From Sweltsa coloradensis (taxonomy: Eukaryota > Arthropoda > Insecta > Plecoptera > Chloroperlidae): DNA of 64,000 nt. Numbering within the stretch: the first letter of the stretch is position 1; every line of letters starts with the position of its first letter. Where the stretch lies: assembly GCA_024449915.1 (NCBI GenBank), contig JAMZAV010000776.1, positions 62,001-126,000 of the forward strand, in the 5' to 3' direction. Below the pieces are notes generated by a model. It was given only the letters and a program-made list of their open reading frames with translations, had not been told where the DNA came from and ran no database searches. Of this stretch, positions 46,501-56,850 are shown one piece after another. A program made the position numbers and the translations under genes.

Positions 46501-46800
46501 AGATATTGAACCCCTAGTAGGCTAGATCCTCAGTCTTCAATACGTCCACACAGACGCGAGCGTAGGAAATTGAATCGCCAATTTTGCCATATTAAAGATG
46601 GCGATTTGGCGTTTTAATTAATGCTTATTTAATGCAATAAAGTATTTTTCTAGATTGTTTGATATGGTTTTAGCTTGTGCAGCATAGGAATGCACAAACA
46701 GAAACAATAATAAGTTATTGCAGAAGGAAATTTATTAATTTTTTGGTGTTAATGGCTAGTATGCTCACCTGCCAACCTGACAGCAATCTTGAGAACTATT
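46495..46800 (-). repeat. Inverse partner of the repeat at 33,680-33,970
   Basis: Contains AAAGATGGCGATTTGGCG and GATATGGTTTTAGCTTGTGC, the complement of the 33 kb copy. Confidence 0.6.
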
Positions 46801-47323
46801 TGGGCTACAAATCGCTCCTTTATACTTTAACATGCAAACTGCCATATTCGAGAACCCGAAATTTTGAGTCAAGTCGAGTATATGATACTCGAAATAACAG
46901 TATTAAAAATATGATTTTGGTGGAAGTGGCGGGTCTGGCATAAAGTAAATTCACCTCGATTCGTATTCTTGCTGGAGGTGCCAGGTCATTAAACGCCAGT
47001 GTGAAAATTTAAACAAGTTATGCAAATTTTTCGGCGGTACCTTACCAACCCTGTTTAACCTCAAAAGTAGGCCCAGTTTCTTTGATACAATAATATATTT
47101 TGACTTTAACTTTTGATTAATTAAATCACAGAATATATGTCATAGCCTAGCACCAGCCCTAAAAAGTTCGATACTGATCATTAACTTACCTAAACAAGAG
47201 ATAAAATGAAGAGAGAAGATGATTGAGAGATTGATTGATTGATTGATTGATATACCCAGTTCCTTTGATAACTAAATGAAACGCGCCCTTTTTAACTCAT
47301 AGTAGGCCCAGTCTTTGATACAA

Positions 47324-47876
47324 TAGGAAAACGCTTAAGTCTCGAGCGTTGATGGATGAGCTTTTCTGTAAGTTTTAGTTTGCGTGGGTCTATTTACTTA
47401 TCAAGTGCCTTTCGAACGCATTGTTGGTGATTGTTGTAAGTTCTATTGTTACTCGTAAATTGTTAATATAAAAATAAAAAACTCATATTAAAACCTTATT
47501 CTATGATTCTGGCTATTTTTATCAACTATTTCTTTCAAAAAGCAATACATCACCATTACCTTAATGTCCATGTGAAATATGAACGTTGTAGCCCAACCTG
47601 TTTGGTCAAAATAAGCCCAAATGTCACGAAAATATCGCACTAAAAATCGAAAAAAATCGTAAAGTACGATATTCAAGAGAAATATTTCTTCGATTGTACT
47701 CAAAAACGTGCAATTCTAAGTTCAAGATTTTGAAGGTCCCTCCAATTTTCATCAAGATCGCATATGCCGTTAGCCCGGTAGAGAGCGAACAAACAGACAG
47801 AAAAACAAACAAAAAAACAAAAGAGCTAAATTTTTTTGGGGGGTCGGTGAAATTGAAGTCTTCGCTTCGCTCATCC
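47324..47876 (-). mobile_element. Helitron-like element, subfamily I (copy H7)
   Basis: The left (3') end is TAGGAAAACGCTTAAGTC then GCGTTGATGGATGAGC. The right (5') end is the complement of GGATGAGCGAAGCGAAGAC. The body is homologous to H1. Confidence 0.65.
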
Positions 47877-47898
47877 AAATATATATATATATATATAT

Positions 47899-48410
47899 GA
47901 TAAAAACAAGGATCTTGGGTGAAACCGCGTCGAAAATAAGATGAACCAGGGCAGAACCTGGGCGTCCACCGACGTTTCGTCTGTACTACGTCAGACATTT
48001 TAAGGTTGACTGTGACTCTACGGAGGTTGGAGTCACAGTGGTTGGCAAGCACGCAGCGCCCGCCTTATATAGCCTCGCTGAAGGTGCGGGGCGGCGAGGT
48101 TATATAGAAAATAGGTGCGGGGCGGCGAGGTCATATCGTGAAAAGGTGCGGGGCGGCGATGTCAATCGATAAAATATATACGGATGGTGGCAATTGAGAA
48201 ACAAAATAGCACAGCTTACTGTAGTGAACCTTTTTAGTCCGGCTTCTTGTCATAGGGCCTGATTGGTTGTCTTTGAAAAGTTATTTGTGCTTGGAATTAT
48301 GGAATCTGAAATTTGCACCACCTCTGAGGGATTTGGCTGAATAGTCTACGGACTACATTTCGAGGCATGAGTGCAGGTTTCCAAGCAAGAGGGAGGCTCT
48401 GGCTATCATC
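47899..48410 (-). repeat. Penelope-like pseudo-LTR, left arm
   Basis: About 512 bp that is almost perfectly repeated in inverse at 48891-49410. It contains three GC-rich tandem units (GGTGCGGGGCGGCGAGGT-type, 48,083-48,160) and, on the minus strand, a hammerhead-like motif at about 47,971-47,996. It lies next to an (AT)n run. Confidence 0.75.
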
Positions 48411-48868
48411 ACTTTTGTTCGTGTTATTCGGCCGTTTCTCAATTTCCACAGATTCACGAATATACGTGGCTTGAGCTGTTGTACAGGACAAATAGTTTTT
48501 GTTTTGTCAAAATCTATCACATGCGAGTAAGCTTTAGCATGTTGAGCCAGGGCTGATTTCTTGTCACCTGTTTTCACAGCATTAGAGTGTTCATTTATCC
48601 TCACTGCTATGCGTCTGCCTGTTTGGTCTATGTACGTTTGATCGCAGTCGCCACAGGGAAACCTCATAAACCCCCTTTCTTCCAGATGAACAGAGTCCTT
48701 TGCACTTCTCAAAAAGGAGCTGATTTTTCTGTCAGTGGAGAAAATGGTTTCGATGTTCTTACGATTGAGGATTCTACCTATGACGTCTGTGGTACCCTTG
48801 ACATACGGAAGAAAAGCTTTTGACCGTGGTTTCTCCTTGTCCTCAGTATCATCCTCAGATTTCTTCAG
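48353..48868 (-). pseudogene. 3' part of Penelope-like element ORF (GIY-YIG endonuclease)
   Basis: A minus-strand open frame of 172 codons, beginning after an in-frame TAA. It reads SKAFLPYVKGTTDVIGRILN, then IETIFSTDRKISSFLRSAKD, then GFMRFPCGDCDQTYIDQTGR, RIAVRINEHSNAV and ALAQHAKAYSHVIDFDKTK. The order LPYV-G-T--I, KDS, C--CD--YIxQTGR, R-EH and HA--H-IDFD is the known C-terminal linker and GIY-YIG nuclease of Penelope-like retroelements. The second half of the GIY-YIG motif reads YID rather than YIG. The reverse transcriptase upstream is missing and the frame runs into the left arm, so this is a truncated copy. Confidence 0.85.
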
Positions 48869-48890
48869 TTAACGTTTAAAGAACAAAGAG

Positions 48891-49410
48891 GATGATAGCC
48901 AGAGCCTCCCTCTTGCTTGGAAACCTGCACTTCATGCCTCGAAATGTAGTCTGTAGACCTATTCAGCCAAATTCCCTCAGAGGTGGTGCAAATTTCAGAT
49001 TCATAATTCCAAGCACAAATAACTTTTCAAAGAACACCAATCAGGCCCTATGACAAGAAGCCGGACTAAAAAGGTTTCACTACAGTAAGCTGTGCTATTT
49101 TGTTTCTCAATTGCCACCATCCGTATATATTTTATCGATATGACATCGCCGGCCCCGCACCTTTTCACGATATGACCTCGCCGCCCCGCACCTATTTTCT
49201 ATATAACCTCGCCGCCCCGCACCTTCAGCCGAGGCTATATAAGGCGGGCGCTGCGTGCTTGCCAACCACTGTGACTCCAACCTCCGTAGAGTCACAGTCA
49301 ACCTTGAAAATGTCTGACGTAGTACAGACGTAAACGTCGGTGGACGCCCAGGTTCTGCCCTGGTTCATCTTATTTTCGACGCGGTTTCACCCAAGATCCT
49401 TGTTTTTATC
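48891..49410 (+). repeat. Penelope-like pseudo-LTR, right arm (inverted)
   Basis: Inverse copy of 47899-48410, with the same GC-rich units (49,146-49,222) and the hammerhead-like motif on the plus strand at about 49,313-49,340. Confidence 0.75.
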
Positions 49411-49511
49411 CTATGACGGGCCGCGAAAACCTACAACAATCCATATATATTATATATATATATATTTGGAAGTTTTGAACTTTATTTTGACAGAAATAAT
49501 AACATTTTATT

Positions 49512-50284
49512 GGATGAGCGTAGCGAGCGAAGCGAGTGAAGCGAAGACTTCAATTTCACCGACCCCCCAAAAAATTTAGCTCGGGTGTTTTTTTTTTTTT
49601 TTTTTTTTTTGTATTTCTGTCTGTTTGTTCGCTCTCTACCGGGCAACGGCATATGCGATCTTGATGAAATTTGACAGGACCTTCGAAATCTCTGAACTTA
49701 GACTTGCTACGTTTTTGGGTACAATCGAAGAAATATTTCTCATGAATATCGTACTTTTACGATTTTTTTTCGTTTTTTGTGCGATATTTTTCGTACCATT
49801 TGGGCCAATTCTGACCAAACGGTGGGGCTACAACGTTCACATTATACATGGAACATAAGGTTATGGTGAAGTACATTTTAAAAGAAAAATTTGAAAAAGT
49901 TAGCCAGAATCTACAGAAATAAAGCTTTTAATATAAGTTTTTTTGATTTTTTGTGCGATATTTTCTGCCATTTGGGCCAATTCTGACCAAACGAGTGGGG
50001 CTACAACGTTCATATTATACATGGACATTAGGTTATGGTAATGAAGTACCTTTTGAAAGAAAAAGTTAAAAAAGTTAGCCAGAATCCATAGAAATAAAGC
50101 TTTTAATATAAGCTTTATACGATAAATAATACCAATTGACAAGAAACAATAGAAGCTTGACAACAATCACCTACAATGCGTAGCAACAAAAACAAAGCAC
50201 TTGTTAAAGTAAAGATATCCCACGCAAACTAAAAACTTTAAAAAGCTCATCCATCAACGCGGCGGGACTTTAGCGTTTTCCTAG
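49512..50284 (+). mobile_element. Helitron-like element, subfamily I (copy H8)
   Basis: 5' end GGATGAGCGTAGCGAGCG after host TTATT. 3' end GCTCATCCATCAACGCGGCG, then GGACTTTAGCGTTTTCCTAG, then host T. The body contains two partial tandem units around TTTTGTGCGATATTTT. Confidence 0.75.
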
Positions 50285-50367
50285 TAAATATCAAAATAAT
50301 TAAATGATATGTCATAGCCTAGCACCAGCCCTAACAACGTTCGTACTTGATCATTTAACTTCCTAAT

Positions 50368-50370
<3 letters not shown>

Positions 50371-50436
<66 letters not shown>
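50371..50436 (+). repeat. (AG)n microsatellite
   Basis: 66 bp of uninterrupted AG dinucleotides. Confidence 0.95.
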
Positions 50437-50440
<4 letters not shown>

Positions 50441-50445
50441 CTAAA

Positions 50446-51137
50446 CTAGGAAACGCTCAGTTGGACGCGTTGAAAAGCGAGCACGTGCTATAGCTAGACC
50501 CACATTGCAATTTTTTTAAATTTTAAAATTTGCGACGTTCACTGTCCACGGGCCATGTTTCCAATATTATTTATTATTGGCAAGGTAGGCCTATTTGGGT
50601 TAACCTTTACTATAAATCCACCGTCATCTAGAGGACCTTGACATCATTTCCTTGGGAAAAACTATTTGAACTATTTGGTAACAAATAATACACTGCTTCC
50701 TCGATAGAATTTTGATTACTTCTAGGTGGCAGTGCATAGTGCGAACCTCTTGCGACTTTTCGTTGCCATGGTAACGTTACTTTTGTAATAATGTAATTTC
50801 CATCTACACTACTTATCGGATCAAAATAAAATTAACATATTCGTGACCGGACGGACATTCTCAATGATTTGGCCACCTCAGATTTTGTCGCCGTTTAGTT
50901 TGAAAAAAAAACTTTCGATTAACTTTAATGTAACTTTTTAACTTTTTGAACGATTTTGCCACAAAACTAATGGCATTCAATCGGGAACGAAGCTTGCGGA
51001 TGGTCAAAATTTCAACTATTTCCGAGCCTCCGTTCGAACGTTATGGCGAGACATACAACAAACAAACAAACAAACAAACAAAAACAGTGACTATTTTTTC
51101 CGACAGAGTCAAATGGAAACGCTCGCTTCGCTCGCTT
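50446..51137 (-). mobile_element. Helitron-like element, subfamily III (copy H9)
   Basis: Left (3') end CTAGGAAACGCTCAGTTGG, then GCGTTGAAAAGCGAGC. Right (5') end is the complement of AAGCGAGCGAAGCGAGCG. It ends about 65 bp before the first recognisable odorant receptor exon. Confidence 0.75.
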
Positions 51138-51203
51138 AAAAACTCTTATTTCGTTCGGTTATAATACTGGAGGATGAATGTATATATGTATTTCAATTCC
51201 CAG

Positions 51204-51708
51204 GCTTCTGGCCCGAGGATGCGGTGTACGACCTCGCCTTCTACCTGCAGAGCTTCAACCCTCGCCTGGCTAGAGCGATCCTCAAGCACCGCCCACTCCG
51301 CGTTGGTTTGTCACTTCTCCGCAGACTCCTCCCTTGGACCTACATGATCTTCTTGACCTTCAACTGCGCCCTCAGCCAACCAGTAGAAATATTTCTAAAC
51401 TGGGGAACCAACAAACGCTCGGTCATAGAATGCTCGAACTTCTTAGTTATTTGGGGGTTGTTATTTGTAGCCATGTCTGGTACATTATATAGAATGGAAA
51501 AATTAAATAAGGTTTTTTCGAAGATAGTTGAACTAACTAAGACAATTCACTTGGACAATGTATACCAAAATACATCGCTTCACAAAATCACAAAGCTTTG
51601 TACAAAAGTGACACATTTTTTAAGTTTTATCATTGTTCCTATTTTTGCCTGTGGATGGACATTACACGGGTCCCTACATTGTCTACCAGATCGAAAGCAG
51701 ATTACATC
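51204..51708 (+). CDS. Odorant receptor (7tm_6), first recognisable exon
   Basis: Acceptor AATTCCCAG, donor ATCACATC|GTAAGT. It starts with two bases completing a codon, then reads FWPEDAVYDLAFYLQSFNPR, a first membrane segment (LPWTYMIFLTFNCALS), a second (CSNFLVIWGLLFVAMSGTLY) and a third near the end (FLSFIIVPIFACGWTL). The six exons from here give about 436 residues, near the usual 370-470 for insect odorant receptors, so only a short first exon with the ATG is missing. I could not find it upstream, where H9 lies. Odorant receptors form ligand-gated cation channels with Orco in antennal neurons. Confidence 0.8.
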
Positions 51709-52036
51709 GTAAGTTAAAAAAAAACATTGAATAAAATTAATTCACAATATTTATATAAAAAATCTCCACAAAATCTACTCGGGGGAATCAAAACACACAA
51801 AAACTTTTCAGGTAGCTTTACAGATTTCAGTAACTTATTAGTTATTTTTTTTAGACAGTAACTAAACTTTTAGAAGTTAGTTTTTTTACCAAGTAACTTA
51901 ACATGACTTTTGTTCCTTTTTCCAACTTACTTACTCAACACTGATTTTGAATACTCCAGTACCCGCTATTGTTATAATTATTTGAGAAAAAAAGTTTATG
52001 CGCACCCTGATATTTTGTTTTCTCGTATGATTTCAG
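51709..52036 (+). other. Odorant receptor intron 1
   Basis: 328 nt, AT-rich; no repeat seen. Confidence 0.65.
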
Positions 52037-52423
52037 TGGGTGGTATCCATACAACGTGACTGCGTCTCCGGCTATGGAGATAACACTACTTGGCAATGCA
52101 GTGATAGTCCCTTTGATTTTCTTAACATCCAATTCTCTTTTCACGATGGTTTGTTCTGTAGTCATGTACTTAGGTGTACTTTTCAAGATTCTCTACGATA
52201 AATTTAAAAATATTCGTCAATTTTCTATTCGAAATATTCGAGATAAAAAGAAGCGTGAATGTACAGTTCGCCAAAGGAGACAAAAGAACGAGAAAAAAGG
52301 CATCAAGAAACTCTACCAACACGAATGTGGTCTAAATTGTCTATGGTACACACCGTCAGAACTTGACAAGGAAATGAAAAGAGTCCTCACACATTTTGTC
52401 AAGATTCATACTGAATTATTAGG
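52037..52423 (+). CDS. Odorant receptor exon 2
   Basis: Acceptor TATGATTTCAG, donor TTAGG|GTAAGT, phase 2 on both sides. It encodes GWYPYNVTASPAMEITLLGN, then AVIVPLIFLTSNSLFTMVCS, a Lys/Arg-rich loop (IRDKKKRECTVRQRRQKNEK) and LKRVLTHFVKIHTELLG-like sequence. W-P-N-S-P---I is the pattern at the second extracellular loop of insect odorant receptors. The very basic loop is longer than I expect for the family. Confidence 0.85.
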
Positions 52424-52579
52424 GTAAGTTTTCTGGTTAAGAACTTAAGAAGGCACCTCCCACTGCTCGTTAGCCCTAACTTTCCCATGTTATTTGTCTC
52501 AAAACATACTCTCGCAAGAGATATCTTAATGACAGTGCGTTATACTTTACACAAGGTTCTTTATTAAGCTTAGATCTTT

Positions 52580-53047
52580 ACTACAGTTTGTCTCATCTTA
52601 ACTAGAGCCCGGCGTTTTAGGGTTCAAAGAAACTAGGATGTCGCCTGCTCTATTATGAAAGGTTGTAAATCCGTCCGAATTTGACGGGAAGGATGGGCCT
52701 CTCCGTAATAAAAAAGTACAATCACATCCGATGCAAGTTGGTTGCAACCTCCCGAGTATCGAAAACCACTTGTATGTATTCCTGGGTTTAGTGGTTTACT
52801 CTTCTTGCTGCGCCTACATTACTTTAATGCCGCGCAAGATCAACGTTTAAATTACACTCGCTCAATCCAATATCATCCCCATTCAGGATATAGGGCCAAG
52901 GTCGCACTGGATGTGACTGTACTTTACTGCTCTGCGGAGTCCACTTCAGCTGTCAAACTGTGATAGGTTTACAACCTGACCACCACTGTCTGCGCTCTTT
53001 GAACCCACAAAACGCCGGGCTCTAGTTAAGATGAGACAAACTGTAGT
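52580..53047. mobile_element. 468-bp MITE with ~51-bp terminal inverted repeats
   Basis: Left arm 52580-52630 begins ACTACAGTTTGTCTCATC and continues with AACTAGAGCCCGGCGTTTT. The right arm 52996-53047 is its complement with one indel. The interior has a second shorter inverted word (GGTTGTAAA near 52,663, TTTACAACC near 52,968). No ORF; target-site duplication unclear. Confidence 0.8.
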
Positions 53048-53052
53048 TGATT

Positions 53053-53461
53053 GCGCGAGCGTAGCGAGCGTCTCCACTTGACTCTTATGGCTCGAATGTC
53101 TGTTTTTGTTTTTTTTTTTTTTTCTTACTGCTTCGGTACAGGTTGCACCGTTTCTCCGATCAACCTGAAATTTTGCTACATGTACATACCACCTATGCGG
53201 GTTGCTGTATAGTTTTTGAACAAAATCCGATCGTTGGTTATTAAAATAAATTTAAAAAAAAATAAAAAATGTTTCGATCGTTATGAAATTTTGCAGGGTC
53301 AATAAGTACAACATTCTCTCCTATTTTACAAATTTTCAGTTAAATCGCTCAATACCTTAAAGACTTATTGGTATGTAAAATTGTGGGAATGTCGTACTCG
53401 GGTCGTGTTGCACGTACCGGTGCTCGCTCAACAACGCGACGGGACTTTAGCGTTTTCCTAG
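53053..53461 (+). mobile_element. Helitron-like element, subfamily II (copy H10)
   Basis: 5' end GCGCGAGCGTAGCGAGCG after host TTGATT. 3' end GCTCGCTCA, AC, then AACGCGACGGGACTTTAGCG and TTTTCCTAG before host T. The body is homologous to H2 (CTTACTGCTTCGGTACAGG). Confidence 0.75.
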
Positions 53462-53797
53462 TATACCCTGTAGAAGTTGAGTTATAAATAATTTAAAAAT
53501 ATACCAAACATACCCAAAGTATTGTGAAAACCACCATTTTGAGAAAATTCGCATAAAAACGCATTCAAAAGCACTGAAAATTGAACACTAGATTGATGTG
53601 GCTTTCCTTTTCAATCCAGTGTTTACTTTAGTCGTCTGGCTCCATTAGTTTGGTAAGACCTTTTTCCATGGACAATGTTTTGTGCCCAATTCTGGCCGGA
53701 AACTGTCCTCTTAAATAGTTGTATTTTCTTATATAACACACCAATAGAGAGAGAAATGGTTTTACGACTGTTAAGTATTAATGTACAATTATTTCAG

Positions 53798-53897
53798 GCT
53801 CACAAAGGAACTCAACGACTTGCTGTCATATCTGCTTGTCGATTTATTCATCGTAAATGTGGTGTTGTATGCAGTTACTATGATGTCGATTAAAACT
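53798..53897 (+). CDS. Odorant receptor exon 3
   Basis: Acceptor TTATTTCAG, donor ACT|GTAAGT, phase 2 in and 0 out. Encodes LTKELNDLLSYLLVDLFIVN and VVLYAVTMMSIKT, matching the start of TM5 in odorant receptors. Confidence 0.85.
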
Positions 53898-54454
53898 GTA
53901 AGTAATGAAATCCTTATTTTTTACTTATTTTTCTTATCTAGCTGAAAGTTTGTCTCGTGGTTTTCGATAGCAACACTCTTATAAAACAACGAAACAAATA
54001 AACCGAAATTAAGGACAAGCCACAGGTCTTCTAGGAACTCATAATTTCGTCCACATTTAAAAAGCGTTTCAAGCAAATTTTAAACAAATAACTTACAAAT
54101 TAATTACTGTATACACCCAATGCAGAGCGTACGGGATATATTATAATGTTACTTTCTTTAATATCTGTTTGTCAACGATAATGCATTTTATACAATCTAA
54201 CAACAATATGTTAATATAACGAAATCAGATTTTTAAAATTGTACTTAAGAACTCTCCTGGTTTGCTGACTCAGATAAATTTGTTAGCAAATCAGTTAAAC
54301 AATGATCGTGGGAGCTTAGTGACTTTTTAGACGGGCTTTTAATGATTTTGTCCATATTCAACGAAACAAAAGTAATATTTAACCGTGTAATCACACCTTT
54401 AGTATACAAATGTTGTAAATACCATTTTAAATGCGATGTTCTATTACTCCACAG
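53898..54454 (+). other. Odorant receptor intron
   Basis: 557 nt, AT-rich; nothing else seen. Confidence 0.6.
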
Positions 54455-54559
54455 GCTGACTCGCTCACGATGAAGGAAATCGCAACGACTGTAGGATCTT
54501 TCGAGATAGCCATACTGTTTCTGATTCTGAATATCCTCTCCAACATAATCGCCGATCAG
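54455..54559 (+). CDS. Odorant receptor exon 4
   Basis: Acceptor ACTCCACAG, donor CAG|GTAATG, phase 0. Encodes ADSLTMKEIATTVGSFEIAI and LFLILNILSNIIADQ, the TM6 region. Confidence 0.85.
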
Positions 54560-54740
54560 GTAATGAAAAGAAAAATCTATTTAAAAAAAATGCTTATCTT
54601 GTAATAATGTTGTAAACTAACTTACCGATACTGATCGAAATAGGCAATGAATCCAATTTAAAAACCATCAACTCATTCGGAATAACTAAACAATCAAGCT
54701 GCAAGCTTTCAATTGACACTTAGTTGTATTATTGTCTCAG

Positions 54741-54896
54741 AGCGCAGCAGTGGTCGAGGCTTTGTACACATCTGATTGGCTCGGGGCCTCGACGAGCTAC
54801 AAGCGTGCGATGTTGATTGTCATGACTCGCGCCAACATACCAATGGAAATCATGGTGTCAGGATTCGATCCGTATTCTGTTCATCTGTTTAGTGAG
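54741..54896 (+). CDS. Odorant receptor exon 5
   Basis: Acceptor TTGTCTCAG, donor GAG|GTGAGA, phase 0. Encodes SAAVVEALYTSDWLGASTSY, KRAMLIVMTRANIPMEIMVS and GFDPYSVHLFSE. The Y--DW------KR-----M-RA-IP---G----S---F series is the conserved C-terminal signature of the 7tm_6 family. Confidence 0.9.
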
Positions 54897-55215
54897 GTGA
54901 GAACTAAAAACCTAGAACTTGCTTTGACGTCAACTTTATATTCTCTTCATTACTTTACTACTCAAGCTTTATAACTCAAAGATTCAAAAGTGAGACATAT
55001 AATTGTAGTTTTATATCATTTGTCCAAAAGTCTGATGTTAAATTATGTTATCTCAAAATAATTATGTTGATCACCATGATATAATTTTTTTGTTTGTTAT
55101 TTTCTGAAAATTTAAAAAAATGTTCTGCCCTTTAAAAATAGCATGTCGTACGCGAAAACAATTTCTAGAAAACGAAACATCTTCTATGCTAATCCACTTA
55201 TTTGTTGTTCTGCAG

Positions 55216-55278
55216 GTTTCAAACATCGCCTACAAAACCACAGCAACACTCAACACTATTCTAGACAAATATAACTAG
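55216..55278 (+). CDS. Odorant receptor terminal exon 6
   Basis: Acceptor GTTCTGCAG, phase 0, stop TAG at 55276-55278. Encodes VSNIAYKTTATLNTILDKYN, the usual short last exon of insect odorant receptors covering the end of TM7. Confidence 0.85.
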   Translation, partial: VSNIAYKTTATLNTILDKYN

Positions 55279-55329
55279 TTAAAACTTTCTTTCTCAATTT
55301 CATTAATCGGGAAACTCCCCGTAGATGTA

Positions 55330-55780
55330 ATTATCCAGAAATTAAAAAATCTATCTCAGCGGGGTAACGAACCCCGGTCTCCCAATTTCCGTTCGAGTGC
55401 TTTACCCCTAAGCTACCGAGACGGTTAACTTCATAATAATGCATTGTAGATCTGAATAGATTGGAACAGTATTGCAACTGACAGACAAAATGACCACCTA
55501 AACACGATTTTTAATGTCATTACCTAATGCAGGTATAAGCGATTTTTTCCTCAATTTCATTAATCGGGAAACACTAATACCTGCGTTAGTTAATGACATT
55601 ATTAATTGTGTTTAGATAGTCACAGTTTGAAGGTAGTAGAATCGTTGCAATACTGATCTTATCTATACTGAGATCTACAATGCATTAGTATGAAGTTACC
55701 GTATCGGTACGTTATGCTTAGGGGCGACAATTGGGCGATCGGGGTTCGTTACCCCGCTGAGATATATTTTGTAATTTCTG
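55330..55780. repeat. Long imperfect inverted repeat containing tRNA-like ends
   Basis: Left arm about 55,330-55,540 and right arm about 55,572-55,780 are inverse copies. Shared words are AACGAACCCCGGTCTCCCAA / GATCGGGGTTCGTTACCCCG, GATCTACAATGCATTA, and TAATGTCATTACCTAATGCA / CTGCGTTAGTTAATGACATT. Each arm carries a tRNA-like A/B-box pair, so this looks like two SINE-like copies head-out around a 30-nt spacer, just downstream of the odorant receptor stop. Confidence 0.7.
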
Positions 55781-55799
55781 GGTTGATTTACATAAAAAA

Positions 55800-56465
55800 A
55801 ATTAGCTTGTTTGATGAGCTTGGGAAAACCAGGAGTATGCGGAATGCATAGAATTACTCTAGAACACTTTGAAGTTTAAAACTTACTATGTTGTTTACAA
55901 AGTATATAATGCACATGGCTCTTATCACAGAACAATTGCATAATATAATTTTATTTATCACATATTCACAATTCTAACTGACCGTTAATGTATTGTTACA
56001 ATTTTAAAATATCTATTTATTAAATATTTTGTAAGTTAAATAATTTGAATTTTTTACAAATTTTCAAAAACACTTATAAATGTATTACAATATTTTTCAC
56101 GATATTAACAGTAATTGATAGTTATTTTATCAAAAAATATGAAAAAATTTCGAATCTCTAAATGAAAAATATTCAGTCAGAGAATCAGCCTTGATTCTAG
56201 AAGAACGGTTGCACTTTGCCGCAGCACCACGAGCTAGTCACGATGTTAAGTACAAACATATGAAGAGAATGGGAATCAAGAACGACGCTACATGCAAACA
56301 GTGGTGCCAAGATGCGGCATACATCCTTGATCGCAGGGCTTATATGGAGGCAAACACAAGGATGTCTTATTAATAGACCATCTCATTATATCTTGACATC
56401 TAAACCCAGACATTCGAAGGGTTCAAAGGCCATAAGGACCGGGATTCACATAGATGAGTTACCGA
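55800..56465. other. No gene seen
   Basis: AT-rich. A 60-codon frame at 56191 resembles nothing I know. Confidence 0.45.
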
Positions 56466-56467
56466 AA

Positions 56468-56645
56468 GTGTTAGCTAGAACGCTGAGTGCTAAATTGACT
56501 CTGTTTCGGGAGGTCCCGGGTTAGAATCCCGTCGAGACAGGCAATACCGACTAAAGGTTTTTATGAGGTTTTTCTCTAAGTCGTTAATGTGAGTTCAAGG
56601 AATTGAGTCCTCTTAAGCAACCCTCGGACATCCCTTTAAAACGCG
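56468..56645 (+). repeat. tRNA-derived SINE family 2 copy
   Basis: GACTCTGTTTCGGGAGGTCC, the B-box-like GGGTTAGAATCCC, TTTTTCTCTAAGTCGTTAAT and TTGAGTCCTCTTAAGC match the other family 2 copies. Confidence 0.65.
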
Positions 56646-56649
56646 TGTT

Positions 56650-56850
56650 GAGAGGCGACGATAGGAGGCACACCCGCCTCCAACCCCCACCGGCCAAAAG
56701 AGTGCTCGGCCGACGTGCTTTTTCTTTCCGGGTTTGTTAACCCATGGAACGACCTGCCGCCCGTCCTCAAAGACTGCCCAGTGAGTCATTTCCCTTCCCT
56801 GTGCAAGAATCACTTGTGGGAGAACCAACTACATGTGCCGTGTTAGTTTC
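56650..56850 (+). pseudogene. C-terminal scrap of a non-LTR retrotransposon pol
   Basis: One frame reads FVNPWNDLPPVLKDCPVSHF and then PSLCKNHLWENQ up to a stop at about 56,847. The V-NPWN-LP---V----S---F pattern ends many CR1/L2-like pol proteins. Too short for a firm family call. Confidence 0.5.

Larger units (their letters stand above)
52424..53797 (+). other. Odorant receptor intron with two nested mobile elements
   Basis: Holds a 468-bp inverted-repeat element (52580-53047) and, 5 bp later, a Helitron-like element (53053-53461). The remainder is AT-rich. Confidence 0.7.
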
